A stretch of DNA of 64,000 nt from Hanleya hanleyi (GCA_036873755.1 JAVTVY010025278.1:40587-104586); one strand, 5' to 3'; numbered from the stretch's first letter, positions 12,291 through 21,836 are shown. Program-made: numbers and translations. Notes: a model not told the origin generated them from the sequence alone.

Positions 12291-12545
12291 ACGCCCAAGC
12301 TCATTAACGGGTTAACTGGCGGAAATTGAGCTACAGGTCTTTAATTAAAAAGGCTTAAATACGCCCACAGGGGACAAGGAAATTAAAAAAAAATCTTAAT
12401 TAAGTACTAACTCTTGTGACACATATTCCAGAGAAATAAAATTATTGATAAAATTCTTTAACGCAGGTATTCAACATACGCATTTGAACAATATCATTCT
12501 AACATAAGTGTTCACAACTTTAACACGCGTATTGAATTTACAGTG
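12290..12545 (-). repeat. Inverted partner of the repeat at 6.1-6.35 kb
   Basis: Reverse-complement relative of 6098-6350; ccacaggggacaagga and tgacacatattcca are the shared landmarks. It ends in several short attgaa/gaacacg motifs that also occur near 33.0 kb. Confidence 0.6.
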
Positions 12546-12595
12546 CAGGCCTACATGGAGCCTCTGTATATAGATCTACATTCTCCAAGGACTCC

Positions 12596-12925
12596 ACGTG
12601 GTATTGTTGTATATTACAACAGGAAAACACAGCTCAGACGACGGCTAGCTGCTAAATGTTGGATTGACTCGTATATTAGTCTCTGCATATAAAAGCATTT
12701 TTCTAAAGAATTCATATAGCACTGTCGTATATTACGACATAGAAAAACAACTTGGACGACGGCTATCAACTGAATTTTGGATCTGTCAGATATTTGCGCC
12801 CAATATATAGAACCTTTACATATATGTACATTCTCCAATCACTTTATATGGTGCTATCGTATAGTACGACATAAGAAAACACAACTCGGACGACGGTTAG
12901 TTACTGAATGTTGGAGCGGACACTT
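12596..12925 (+). repeat. Three degenerate tandem repeats of about 125 bp
   Basis: A block reading roughly cgtatattacgacat followed by acacaactcggacgacggctag and tgaatgttggat begins near 12600, 12722 and 12851. Each unit also holds a small palindrome (gtatattac / gtatagtac). The copies differ at many positions. Confidence 0.7.
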
Positions 12926-13472
12926 ATATCTTAGCTTACTAAATAGCCCTTTTGCGGAAATCGCTGAAATACCACCTGAATAACTGCAGCTCTTTAAAGT
13001 TAGCGGTAGAAAAAGATTCTTTCGGGAAGCAGTCTCCTCGATTTCACTTTTGTCCACGGCACTCGCAAATATTTTGAATACTACATTCATAAACTAGAAT
13101 ATTTGTTTTAAAAACTATTCTGATTATATTTTCTATATGAACCGATAGATCCTGTATACGAGTAAATTAGAAAGTTAATTTTCTAGAAGAGTAGAATATT
13201 TAATTACCAAGAAAAACTTTGAGGGCATTCGGTACTTATCGGGAGTTCCCTGTACCAACACGTCGCTAGTGAAACAAGGAAGATAAAACTCTTTTCGAAA
13301 TAGGCTACCGTAGAGAGAATGTTTGATTTTAAGCTTGTATTACCAATTTTTTAATAAGAATTGCAGTGATGAAATTCTGTCCCTTCGCTCAACCCGGAGA
13401 TAGAGGCCGAAGTTTCTGTAACATTATTTTTCTTCTTTTTCTATACTTTATTGATTTTCTTGCACACCCACA

Positions 13473-13478
13473 CACAAT
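13473..13478 (+). other. Polinton 6-bp target site duplication, left copy (CACAAT)
   Basis: CACAAT directly precedes the left terminus AGTAGTAGTG; an identical CACAAT directly follows the right terminus at 32024-32029. A 6-bp duplication is characteristic of Polinton/Maverick integrase. Confidence 0.93.
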
Positions 13479-13595
13479 AGTAGTAGTGTTCAAGCAAATC
13501 GAGCCTCATTGACCTTTGACCTCAGAAATTTGCATATCACGTGATCCAGGTCAAAGGTCCCGGATGTAACTATGACGTCACTTCCGGTTGGGTTG
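13479..13595 (+). promoter_or_regulatory. Terminal origin/enhancer-like region of the inverted repeat
   Basis: The terminus starts with AGT trinucleotide repeats, suitable for slide-back initiation by a protein-primed polymerase. Dense matches to animal factor sites follow: TGACCTTTGACCT (DR1 nuclear-receptor type, about 13509), ATTTGCAT (POU/octamer, 13528-13535, about 50 bases from the end), CACGTG-like E-box (13538), AGGTCAAAGGTC (DR1, about 13548), TGACGTCA (CRE/ATF, 13573-13580) and CTTCCGG (ETS, 13581-13587). The motif matches are direct; binding and function are inferred. The same set is mirrored at the right end. Confidence 0.6.
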
Positions 13596-13659
13596 AATGT
13601 GGCGTGACCTTTGTACATGTCTAGACTTGTCTGTGTGTGTTGATGTACTGGGGTTTTCC

Positions 13660-13990
13660 CCCACAATGGCGGCTAATGGCGGCTAATCCGCCATGTTGGA
13701 AAATGGCGGCTAATGGAGGCTAATCCGCCATGTTGGAAAATGGCAGTTAATAAAATGGTGGATAATGGCGGCTAATGGCGGATAATGGCTGTGGGAAAAT
13801 GGCGGCTAATGGTGGCTAATGGCGGCTAATGGCGGAAACACGTGACTGCCTATGGTAAAATGGAGCAAGATGGCGGCTAATGGCGGCTAATGGTGGAAAG
13901 ACTTGACCGTGCTAATGGGAAAAATAGTGGATATTGGTGAATAATGGCGGCTAATGGCGGCGAAAATGGCGGATAGACCGCCATTGTTGT
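13660..13990 (+). repeat. GGCGGCTAAT homotypic array (YY1-like)
   Basis: More than twenty copies of atggcggctaatgg variants, some inverted (ccgccatgttgg). One reads gcaagatggcggc, close to the YY1 consensus. The mirror copy lies at 31500-31835, and a shorter third array sits in front of the plus-strand RING gene at 28636-28732. An upstream promoter element is inferred. Confidence 0.8.
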
Positions 13991-13999
13991 AGAAAAACG

Positions 14000-14040
14000 T
14001 ATAAAAGGGGGTGATTTTTGGTGGTTGGGTGTATTCATTG
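14000..14040 (+). promoter_or_regulatory. Core promoter of the polymerase gene (TATA + initiator)
   Basis: TATAAAAGG at 14000-14008 and an initiator-like TCATTGC about 30 bases downstream (14035). The transcript would carry a short CCTG-repeat leader and start translation at 14133. The identical core lies in the right repeat (TATA near 31477-31485, minus strand) and would drive the CARD-PC4 gene. Confidence 0.75.
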
Positions 14041-14132
14041 CACTACCCTACGGAGCTCTCTGACCTACCTGACCAGCCTGCCTGCCTGCCTGCCTGCTTG
14101 CCTGGTTGTTCTGACGAGAGGAGGAGAGAAGC

Positions 14133-17100
14133 ATGAGACGTGGAGAAGATTTTCCATGGGACCCAGCAGCACCTCCGGCTGAAGTCTTGCCTGAGGACGA
14201 GCGTGTGAGTGACATTTATCGACGTCACTGGGCTACCATACGCCATTGTTTTCACCGTGACCGTCGTCTATTGGACTTGTATAACTTTCGACTGCAGGAC
14301 CTCACGTATCTGTCTACCTATGCCGAGAACATTTTCACAGACCAGGTGACAGCGTTCAAGTTGAATATGACATTCGGGTACATTTTACGGCACAAGGAGA
14401 CGGACCAGGTGCGGTATTATTATCCCAGCAATAATACCTATGTTTTTGACCAGCCGTTCACGGTGACGGATGCGATTTCTCTGGAGCCACTCATCGACCA
14501 ATTGACTACGTTGGACCCATTGGAATGGGCCCGGTTGCAACGCCCCAATACCAAATGGCTTGAGGAAATGGTGACCAACGTCACATTTTTCGTCACGAAA
14601 ATGAGAGATCATCCTATCGGTGCCCCTGTACTACTACCACCTTGGCTGCTTCATCGACCCGGACTGTATGCATTAACGGCAGGGAAACATGGACCCTACA
14701 AAGACCGGAAATGTCTGTTTCGGTGTTTGGCCGTGCATCTGGACAAGTGTAATCCCCAGGGTTGTGACAGAGTGGCCAATGACTATTGGGAACAGTATTT
14801 ACAGGCGCAAGACTTGGATGAACATCAATATCTTTGTATACCGATTACAATTGGTTCGTCGTTCAACAGAACGGTATGCTTCTACGATGAAAGTCAATGT
14901 CTTCGACCACAATGGCGTGAGTCATTTTTCGCTGATCCACGATATGAGCCTGTACGCCCAGTCTTACAGTTGTGCCCAATGCCATCGGGTGTTTCACCGT
15001 TCCAACAACTTACATCAGCACGAGAAAATCTGTACGAAAGCTGTGAAACGAAAATTTCCTGGTGGTGTGTATCATAATACGCCTACTATTTTCGAGGAAC
15101 TGGCCGATGAGGGTCTCATCATACCGGAGGCGGACCGTTATTTTCCCTACCGGGCGTGTTACGATTTTGAGGCCCTGTTGGAACCCATGGACATGTTTTC
15201 AGCGAAAACGCAGTGGACGCAGCGCCATATTCCCCTGAGTGTCAGCATTTCCAGCAACGTACCTGGCTATGACGCTGCACCGGTCTGTTTCGTGTCCACC
15301 GGGGATTCCCATGAGTTGATCACCCGCATGATGGAGTATTTAGAGGAAGTCAGTGCAGCCAGTACGGAATTGTTGGTGTCCAAGTTCCAGGACATACTGG
15401 ACCAACTGGACGATCGGATTCCTATACCGGGTGTATCGTTTAGTGACGATGAAGAGTCCGAGTCCGAGTCGGAGCCGGAGTCGCAGCCGGAGCCCATGCA
15501 GTCGCAGGATGTGCCTTTACCTAAACCGTATGCGGAGAAATTGAAAGCGCGCTTCCTACAATACCTAGGCCAGTTACCGGTGCTGGGTTTCAACTCGGGG
15601 CGATATGACTTGAACATGGTGAAAGAACTTCTCTACCCCTACTTGGCCCAGGCGAATACCATCAAGTCCGTCATCAAGAAGATCAATAATCATATGGCCC
15701 TCACTACGACATCACTTCATTTCCTGGATGTACGGAACTATTTAGCTCCTAATTATAGCTATGATCAGTGGGTGAAGGCGTATGACTGTGCACAAACCAA
15801 AGGGAGGTTCCCTTACACGTATATATCGACGCTCGACCGTTTGGAGGAAACACAGTTGCCACCCCGGAATGCCTTCTTTGACGATTTGAAGCAAGTGGAA
15901 TGTCCGGAAGACACGTACCGGGAACTACAGCAGGTATGGAACGATCAGCATATGCAGACCTTGCGAGATTTCCTGATATGGTATAATAACTTAGATGTGG
16001 TTCCTTTCCTGGAAGCGACCGAGAAAATGGTTCAACTCTTTCGTCGTGAGATGCACGTCGACATCTTCAAGGAGTGCTTGAGTTTACCGGGTCTGGCGCT
16101 TCACCATCTTTTTCAAGAGTGTCCTACGTACTTCTCGCTGATACAGCAAAAAGATGCAGACATGCATGATTGTCTAAAGCAGAACATTGTCGGCGGACCT
16201 AGTCTTATTTTTCACCGTTATCACGAGAAGGACGTCACTACTCTCCCCAGTGGAAAACCCTTTGCTAAGATAATCGGTTTCGATGCAAATGCCTTGTACC
16301 TGTGGTCTCTGGCCCAACCTATGCCCAGTGGACATTATACACGTTGGTTGGCAGAAGGTCAGCATTTCACACCGCAACGCACTCCCTACAAGCATCTGGC
16401 TGACCAGTGGTTGGATTGGGAAGCCTATCGACGGGGAATTTATATACGCCATCAGACCAACGCCACAGAGAAGCGCATAGGAGATCGTCGACTCCCCGTC
16501 GATGGGTTTGCCCTGGTGGGTAGAACACCAACCGTATTCCAATTTTACGGTTGCTATTGGCACGGCCACGGATGCCATTTCAGCGCTGGACGCTTCAACG
16601 AACGACGTGGAAAAACACCGGAAGAATTACGGGAAGAAGTGCAGGAGAACGGCGATTATGTGAAAGAGAGAGGATACCATCTGATCGAAATGTGGGAGTG
16701 TGAATTTCACACCATGTGCCAGGCCCTGCCCCATTTACGGCGTTTGCTAAAAGAGCGTGAGTACCCGCTGAGTCGTCGGCGACTCCTGAGTCTGCCACAG
16801 ATGTTCGACGCCATTCGTTCTGGGGACCTCTACGGCTTTGTCGAATGTGATTTGCATGTTCCCGACACTCTCAAGCCTCTCTTCGCCCAGTGCCCTCCCA
16901 TCTTTAAGAACACGCTGGTGGGTTGGGATGATATTGGAGACACCATGGGGGCCTATGCGGAGCAACACGAGTGTTTGCTTCGACCTCGACGGATGTTGAT
17001 TGGCAGTATGTGGGCAGAGAAAATCTTGCTGGGCACTCCGCTGCTGCAGTGGTACATGAGCCACGGTCTGGAAATTACGAAAATATACCAAGTGATACAG

Positions 17101-17952
17101 TACGTACCCAACGCCTGTTTTGCGGAGAATGCCGACATTGTGACGTCTGCCCGTCGTCAAGGTGATCAAGACCCGAGTAAGGCCATCATCAGTGAATCGT
17201 GGAAATTGACGGGCAATGGCTATTATGGGAAAACGGTGACGAACCAGGATAAGCACGTGAACGTGAACATTTGTACTACTGCACAAGCCCGCAAAAAAGT
17301 GAATTCTCCTCTGTTTCGATCCGTGGAGGTCATCGATGACGACACGTATGAAATCACTCTAGCCAAAAAGACTATCCGTTACAACCTACCCCTGCAGATT
17401 GGATGTATGGTATACCAGGTGGCCAAGCTGACGATGCTCCAGTTTCTATATGATTTCATGGGTGTGTATTTTAATCCATCAGACTGGCAACTCATGGAGA
17501 TGGATACGGACTCGGCCTACATGGCCGTCTCTAATGCGGATTGGGAATCCCTGGTGAAACCTGAGTTACGTGCACAGTATGAGGTGGAACGGGACCAGTG
17601 GTTACCTCGACGTGACCATTACCAGTACGATAAGCGTACGCCGGGCCTCTTCAAGCTGGAGTGGAGTGGGGATGCTATGATTGCTCTCTCCTCCAAGACG
17701 TATTACTGTTACGCGGGAGACGAAAATAAGTTTAGCTGCAAAGGGGTCAACCGCCGCGATCCCAACATCGACAAAGCCTTGTACCTGAACGTGCTGCAAA
17801 GCCAGGCCAGTGCGAGTGGGACTAACCGAGGATTTCGGGTGGTGGACCACCAGATGCGGACGTACATCCAGCAACGAGACGCCTTTACTTTCTTTTACCC
17901 GAAACGGAAAGTCCTTGCCGATGGCATCAGTACCATTTACCTGGACTTGTGA
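14133..17952 (+). pseudogene. polB: Protein-primed DNA polymerase B (pPolB), frame-shifted near 14.82 kb
   Basis: Polinton replicase with 3'-5' exonuclease. The first frame (14133-15077) gives the N-terminal domain, including LFRCLAVHL near 14716. The catalytic part is in another frame, open from before 14689 to 17952. Family alignment logic puts the switch at about 14815-14830. Seen in the main frame: a C2H2-like finger (CAQC...HQHEKIC, 14960-15035); ExoI YDFEA (15160-15174); ExoII NSGRYDLN (15592); ExoIII YNNLD (15982); motif A DANALYL (16282); motif B LTGNGYYGK (17206); motif C DTDSAY (17503). All polymerase and exonuclease motifs are intact, so the single frame break is the only visible lesion; a short intron or an assembly error are alternatives. 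The start is within the terminal repeat and gives MRRGED. Confidence 0.92.
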
Positions 17953-18002
17953 AAATGTTGAACACACTATGACTGTTGATACACGAGTTAATAACTGTAA
18001 AA

Positions 18003-18088
18003 GTCGGGATGGCCGAGTGGTCTAAGGCGCCGGTTAACTGTGCTGGTCTGCGAAATGCAGAACGTAGGTTCGAATCCTACTCCTGACA
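18003..18088 (+). tRNA. Type II tRNA (Leu/Ser-like) inside the Polinton, anticodon uncertain
   Basis: A full cloverleaf can be drawn. Acceptor GTCGGGA/TCCTGAC has one G-T pair, the D-arm has the A-box TGGCCGAGTGG, the variable arm is a perfect 5-bp stem TCTGC/GCAGA, and the T-arm is GTAGG/CCTAC with the B-box GGTTCGAATCC. TTTTTT follows at 18091, a Pol III terminator. The anticodon arm CCGGT/GCTGG encloses TAACTGT, which places A instead of the invariant T at position 33 and ACT in the anticodon. By body similarity to the tRNA-Leu(UAA)-like gene at 42.19 kb it is leucine-type with an altered loop. It lies 50 bases after the polymerase stop. Confidence 0.8.
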
Positions 18089-18094
18089 GATTTT

Positions 18095-18172
18095 TTGTAC
18101 CACTTGTATTCTATTGTACATACCACTTGTATTCTATTGTACATACCACCTGTATTCTATTGTACATAGTGT
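18095..18172 (+). repeat. Three tandem copies of a 26-bp unit
   Basis: taccacttgtattctattgtaca recurs three times immediately after the tRNA terminator, before an AATAAA-containing stretch (18190-18205). Confidence 0.85.
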
Positions 18173-18184
18173 AACCCCCTTCTT

Positions 18185-18255
18185 GTTGACTTAAATAAAA
18201 AAATAAGTCAAAACCATCATTTTTGTGTTTTTCATGAATCTTTTTTTATTGAACA
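18185..18255. terminator. Convergent polyadenylation region of polymerase and late genes
   Basis: Plus strand: taaataaaaaaataag at about 18191. Minus strand: AATAAA, read from ttttttattg at about 18245. These lie between the plus-strand polymerase and the minus-strand protease, as expected for convergent poly(A) sites. Confidence 0.55.
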
Positions 18256-18332
18256 TCAATGAACGTCAGAACAACAACGTCAGAACAATAACGTCATAAT
18301 AAAAAACAATAGTACTGCGCAGTGCATTGAAT

Positions 18333-18809
18333 TTAAGTTAACCAGAGAAATGGAGCATGCACATTAAAACGAGAGGCCGTCCAGTCATAGACGAGTACAT
18401 CACGGTCTTCGGCTTGACAATAATCATCAAACATGTGTACGATCGTTTGCATAGAATGTCCTCTACTCCGGTGAGTGAGATAAAACACACAGTACTGTCC
18501 GCAGACACTACTCAAGGGTCCTTGTAATCTTTGAGTATTCCAACGCCACACTGTAGTAGATACGTCCATGAATTTCACCAAATCGGGATGTAGGGGTGCA
18601 AGTCCGTAGGAATCAAAGTATTCGCCTTGGCCTAGGGTGTCCACGTACACAGCCACCCAATGTTCACCGGGTCGAGACCGAGGGTCTGTATTCAGGATGT
18701 AGGCTGCTGGGGTGGTGGAGTGGGTGGGAAACACATTGCGTGGAAACACACCTCGAAAGGGTACTCGAGGATCTTGCTGGAGTATGGCCATCAGCTGCTC
18801 TGTATCCAT
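18333..18809 (-). CDS. Adenain-like maturation cysteine protease (C5 family)
   Basis: Protease of 158 residues that in Polintons and adenoviruses cleaves capsid precursors. Seen: His50 in GEHWVAVYVD, Asp66 in YFDSYG, Gln96 in LQGPLSS and Cys103 in SVCGQYC. The Gln-Cys spacing of seven matches adenain's oxyanion Gln and nucleophile Cys. The chosen ATG (MDTEQL) is four bases after the capsid stop. An in-frame GTG further upstream overlaps the capsid gene and is unlikely. All catalytic residues are present. Adjacent and co-directional with the capsid gene. Confidence 0.9.
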   Translation of the reverse strand: MDTEQLMAILQQDPRVPFRGVFPRNVFPTHSTTPAAYILNTDPRSRPGEHWVAVYVDTLGQGEYFDSYGLAPLHPDLVKFMDVSTTVWRWNTQRLQGPLSSVCGQYCVFYLTHRSRGHSMQTIVHMFDDYCQAEDRDVLVYDWTASRFNVHAPFLWLT

Positions 18810-18813
18810 GACT

Positions 18814-20121
18814 CTAGCTGGCGTAGTCACACAGGACGTTTCTTTGCTGATCCACGCTGATGACGTTATCAAACTCGGCGTAGCAAATCACGTTAATGGT
18901 CTGGCCTAGAGCGACGGCGAAACGCAGTTCCAACCGTAGGTTTCCTTTCTTGAGCAAGGCCAGTTGATGATCGTGTTCCAAGGTGGGGGTGAGGTCGAAG
19001 GCGAACAACGTGTACCCACGGTGAAAGTCTCGTCGAGTGATGGTATTTCCTTCGTCCTGGTTGTTTTGTCCTGTGGCTGTAAACAGGTTCAGGTAGCTCC
19101 GCACATAGTTTTGGTTACCAAAATCCCGTTGTAATGGTTGGGCTGGAATTTGATGGCCGGCCACGTGCAGTGCCAAAAAGTTGAGGTTGAAATGTTGAAA
19201 GGCGAACGGATTCTCATTCCACTGTCCATTGAAAGCGGTGTTGGTCACACACGCCACGGCAAGACGTTTAGGGAGATCCCCTAGAAATAAATTTTCACGA
19301 TTGGCCATCATCGTACCTGCTGGCACAGAGAACACCTTGGTCTGTACGCGTCGGATGGGATACAGGGCTGGTTTTTTCGATAAGGCTTCCATGTGACTCA
19401 GCAACACCCCCTGTTGCAAATCCACCGTACGCACAAACAGGGCTGCATCTTCAATGATGATCTTGTAATTGGCAGTATCTCCAGCGGCCATCAAGGCGAA
19501 CGTGGGTGTGGAACGGATCAACTTGATCTTGATGGATACACCGTTCATCATGTAGCGGTCTTGCAGGAACAGATCGGCGTGCAGTCGTCCCATCATATCG
19601 ACGGACTTGCTATTGGCTGTCAAGTGTTTGCGCGTGGTGAACCCATTATTGGCAGCCAATACGCTATTCATGGATCCGGGTGTATCCTTGTAGTACAGCG
19701 AGGCTTGCAAGTGTGCTTTTTTGGCATCATTGCCGTACGACAACAGCGTCTCCATGTAGGCTCGGTACGGGTACGTATTGGTGGACGTACTGATGAGTTT
19801 ATCATTCAGACCTATATCCACCTGTTGGAACAAGGAGTGCAGCCACAGATTCACCGGGCCTACTACCGCATCGTCCGCTATGGGGAGCCCGGCTCCGTCC
19901 ACTATTTTGGCTTTCACGTACAAGTAGGTGTGGGCTAAATCCAGGTAGGCCGTATCTTTATTTTCAACGGTAAATTCCAGGGGTCCCGACCCCGTCAGGC
20001 TAGCCAGGGGTCGATGTTCTACCTAACGTCCTTCGGCCACACTGGTCTGGGTGGGTGGAATAGTCCACAAATCCAATTCACTGTTGGTAGACGGACACGA
20101 CTCGGAGTGAATGAATGCCAT
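18814..20121 (-). pseudogene. Major capsid protein (double jelly-roll, hexon-like) with one in-frame TAG at codon 33
   Basis: Polinton major capsid gene, 435 codons. An ATG at 20121 opens with MAFIHSESCP and the DLWT.PPTQTS start usual for this family. Codon 33 (20025-20023) is TAG, and the same frame then continues without interruption to 18814. Family-typical stretches include VNLWLHSLFQQVDI, a block resembling other Polinton capsids near its N-terminal third. There is no ATG soon after the stop, so an N-terminally shortened product is unlikely. The lesion may be a true nonsense mutation or a sequencing error; readthrough cannot be excluded. Neighbours are the protease downstream and small structural proteins upstream. 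Confidence 0.85.
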
Positions 20122-20147
20122 TATGCGAAGATGTCTCTCTTACTCTT

Positions 20148-20516
20148 CTATTTCTTCCGGGGTGTGCGTCGTCGGTGTGTCTGTCGTCGAATGACTCTTC
20201 GCTGTACCCGTGGTTGTGTTTTAAGGGCTTTGGCGATCAAGACGCTGCCTGCTTCTTTAGCCCGTCGTTTGAAGGCTTGTCGGGGTGCTGTGCCTCCCAA
20301 GACATCACCGGCCACGTGCAGTCTACTGCGTACCGCTTGTTTACCCACCGCTTTGACACCCCGTGTCACCAAGGGTAAGAACGTTTTCACGATGCTGCCC
20401 AGTATGTTCCCCAATCCGTGACCTCGTTGCATGCGTACACCGCTAAGGATGGGCAAGTTCCCGCCCGTTTGTTTCTTGTAGTAGTCGGCATAGCTGGGCG
20501 TATGGCACTGGTACAT
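20148..20516 (-). CDS. Small basic Polinton structural-type protein (122 aa)
   Basis: Highly basic protein with a Gly-rich amphipathic core (GHGLGNILGSIVKTFLPLV, about residues 32-50), a block RGVKAVGKQAV, the motif AGDVLGG and an Arg-rich tail. This combination recurs in animal Polintons beside the capsid gene and resembles adenoviral minor core or membrane-active proteins in composition. The precise role is unknown; DNA packaging or capsid lining is inferred. The ATG overlaps the TAA of the preceding gene by one base, which supports this start and a compact late operon-like layout. Confidence 0.7.
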   Translation of the reverse strand: MYQCHTPSYADYYKKQTGGNLPILSGVRMQRGHGLGNILGSIVKTFLPLVTRGVKAVGKQAVRSRLHVAGDVLGGTAPRQAFKRRAKEAGSVLIAKALKTQPRVQRRVIRRQTHRRRTPRKK

Positions 20517-20830
20517 TATACGAAGTGAGGAGAACGGGCTTGTCGGAAATGAAGTGTCAGCACCACTTTCCCTCGTTCGAATGCGAGTGTTGGCGCTGCG
20601 GGTAGTAGGGGTGTACTACCCCTATATTGATCCATAAACGTCTTGTACTGGTTCAGCGTGTGATGGTAGAGTTGAATTTTCTCGTGATCGGGTAGTCCAC
20701 GTTGGAGTATACTATTCATCTCTTCGTCCAGAGACTGGAGTTGTTGCACCGTGGCAGGGACGGGATAGGGTGATTGCAAACTCTGTAACAGTCGAGGTTC
20801 GACCAGCATCATTTTTTTCGTATGTTCCAT
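20516..20830 (-). CDS. Conserved Polinton small protein (104 aa), helical
   Basis: Contains KKMMLVEPRLLQSL at the N-terminus, then an LDEEMNSIL block and a DHEKIQLYHHTLNQYKTF block. I recognise this as a widespread small Polinton protein of unassigned function. Mostly alpha-helical by composition. It starts one base after the stop of the 112-aa gene and ends overlapping the ATG of the 122-aa gene. Confidence 0.65.
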   Translation of the reverse strand: MEHTKKMMLVEPRLLQSLQSPYPVPATVQQLQSLDEEMNSILQRGLPDHEKIQLYHHTLNQYKTFMDQYRGSTPLLPAAPTLAFERGKVVLTLHFRQARSPHFV

Positions 20831-20831
20831 G

Positions 20832-21170
20832 TTAGCGTCCCAAGATGGAGCCTAGTAACGGTCCCAGTACGGTAGCGGCTAAGGGTGCGAGGAGTGCGCC
20901 GAGAAATCCACCTCGCTGTAACACCTGTTTCCTTTTCTTGACACTGCCCGTCTTCTTCACCAGCGTTCGGAGACCCGTCTTGTGCCGTTGCAATTTCCCT
21001 TTCTGCAGAGGACTGAGAGGAACATTGCCTTTTAACACATTATGAGCCACTTCACACAAACACCGTACCAAGTCTGGGTCCGCGCCGCGCACCAGGGCCC
21101 GGCCCACCTCCGGTGGCGCGTTGCGTAAAACGCGGAGGGCCGGCGCGTGCTTGCGTATCCGTGCAGACAT
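20832..21170 (-). CDS. Conserved Polinton small protein (112 aa) with hydrophobic C-terminus
   Basis: An N-terminal basic helical half is followed by a KKTGSVKKRKQ basic patch and then GGFLGALLAPLAATVLGPLL, a Gly/Ala/Leu hydrophobic segment ending the protein (about residues 88-110). It could insert in membranes or act like adenovirus pVI-type lytic helices; that function is inferred. Co-directional and tightly spaced with its neighbours. Confidence 0.65.
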   Translation of the reverse strand: MSARIRKHAPALRVLRNAPPEVGRALVRGADPDLVRCLCEVAHNVLKGNVPLSPLQKGKLQRHKTGLRTLVKKTGSVKKRKQVLQRGGFLGALLAPLAATVLGPLLGSILGR

Positions 21171-21209
21171 GATGAGGAAGTGAATGCTAGAGTAGATTGT
21201 CTTCTTCTT

Positions 21210-21824
21210 TTATTTGGGTGTGTACACCGTCTGGAACTCCCCGGGAAAAATGTGGGTGCGCAATCGAAGTGCCGAGGGTGTGTCTTGTTTCAAGTCGATG
21301 AGTAGATACCCGTGAGCCCCTTGGGTGGCATCTTCAAAGGCTTCCCGCACAAAAGCCGTGTGTTTAGGATACATCTGTTTTGCCAGGTGCATAATTTGTG
21401 ATGCGTCTCTGGGGTTTTTGAATAACACCACATACTGAGCATTCAAACTAATGTTCCTGTGCTCTTTGTTCTTACTGAAGAGATTCTGCACGATGTAGAT
21501 GATGCTCAACCGACGATGATGGCTTCCTTTGGTAAAGAGACGGGTGATTCGACTGTCCGTTTCGGTCATGAGATCGTCTACCACGACCAACGTGTCTTCT
21601 GGCGTATCCTCGAGTGGTAATCCTTCCACCAAGGTGAGTCCAGGGAGGCCTGCCAGTTCCTCGTACGCCGGTTGCCAAGCTCCATAACACCACAGGATGC
21701 GAGCTACGGGAGGTGAAATGAGGGCTGACCCGTGTTGGATCAGGCGTTGAACGAAGTGTGTTATTCCCGACCCCGTCGGTCCAGCGATGAGACACGTGAA
21801 AGGATGCTGCCACCGAGGATCCAT
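21210..21824 (-). CDS. FtsK/HerA (A32-like) DNA-packaging ATPase with Walker A Lys replaced by Ile
   Basis: Packaging ATPase of 204 residues, expected to pump DNA into capsids. Walker A is GPTGSGIT (residues 15-22): the catalytic Lys expected at 21 is Ile (codon ATA where AAA would encode Lys). Walker B is LVVVDDL with Asp83/Asp84. A downstream block HRRLSIIYIVQNLF is the usual sensor region (normally S.I.l.QNlF). The rest of the frame is intact, so this is a single inactivating-type substitution. It starts 12 bases after the stop of the membrane protein gene. Confidence 0.88.
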   Translation of the reverse strand: MDPRWQHPFTCLIAGPTGSGITHFVQRLIQHGSALISPPVARILWCYGAWQPAYEELAGLPGLTLVEGLPLEDTPEDTLVVVDDLMTETDSRITRLFTKGSHHRRLSIIYIVQNLFSKNKEHRNISLNAQYVVLFKNPRDASQIMHLAKQMYPKHTAFVREAFEDATQGAHGYLLIDLKQDTPSALRLRTHIFPGEFQTVYTPK

Positions 21825-21836
21825 AGCCGTTTTTTT

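Larger units (their letters stand above)
13479..14155 (+). repeat. Polinton left terminal inverted repeat
   Basis: It matches the reverse complement of about 31345-32023 at high identity, with small indels in the GGCGGCTAAT and CCTG arrays. It includes the terminus, a transcription-factor-site-rich 120 bp, a long YY1-like array, a TATA box, an initiator and the first codons of the polymerase gene. The identity decays just after the shared ATGAGACGTGGAGAAG. Confidence 0.93.

Noticed and set aside
14385..17967. Many 60-180 codon minus-strand frames under the polymerase gene
   Set aside because: Antisense shadows of a long GC-richer coding region; the polymerase motifs on plus explain the sequence.
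18003..18088. Possible suppressor tRNA for the in-frame TAG of the capsid gene
   Set aside because: An amber suppressor needs CTA in the anticodon; the loop TAACTGT offers no CTA at positions 34-36.
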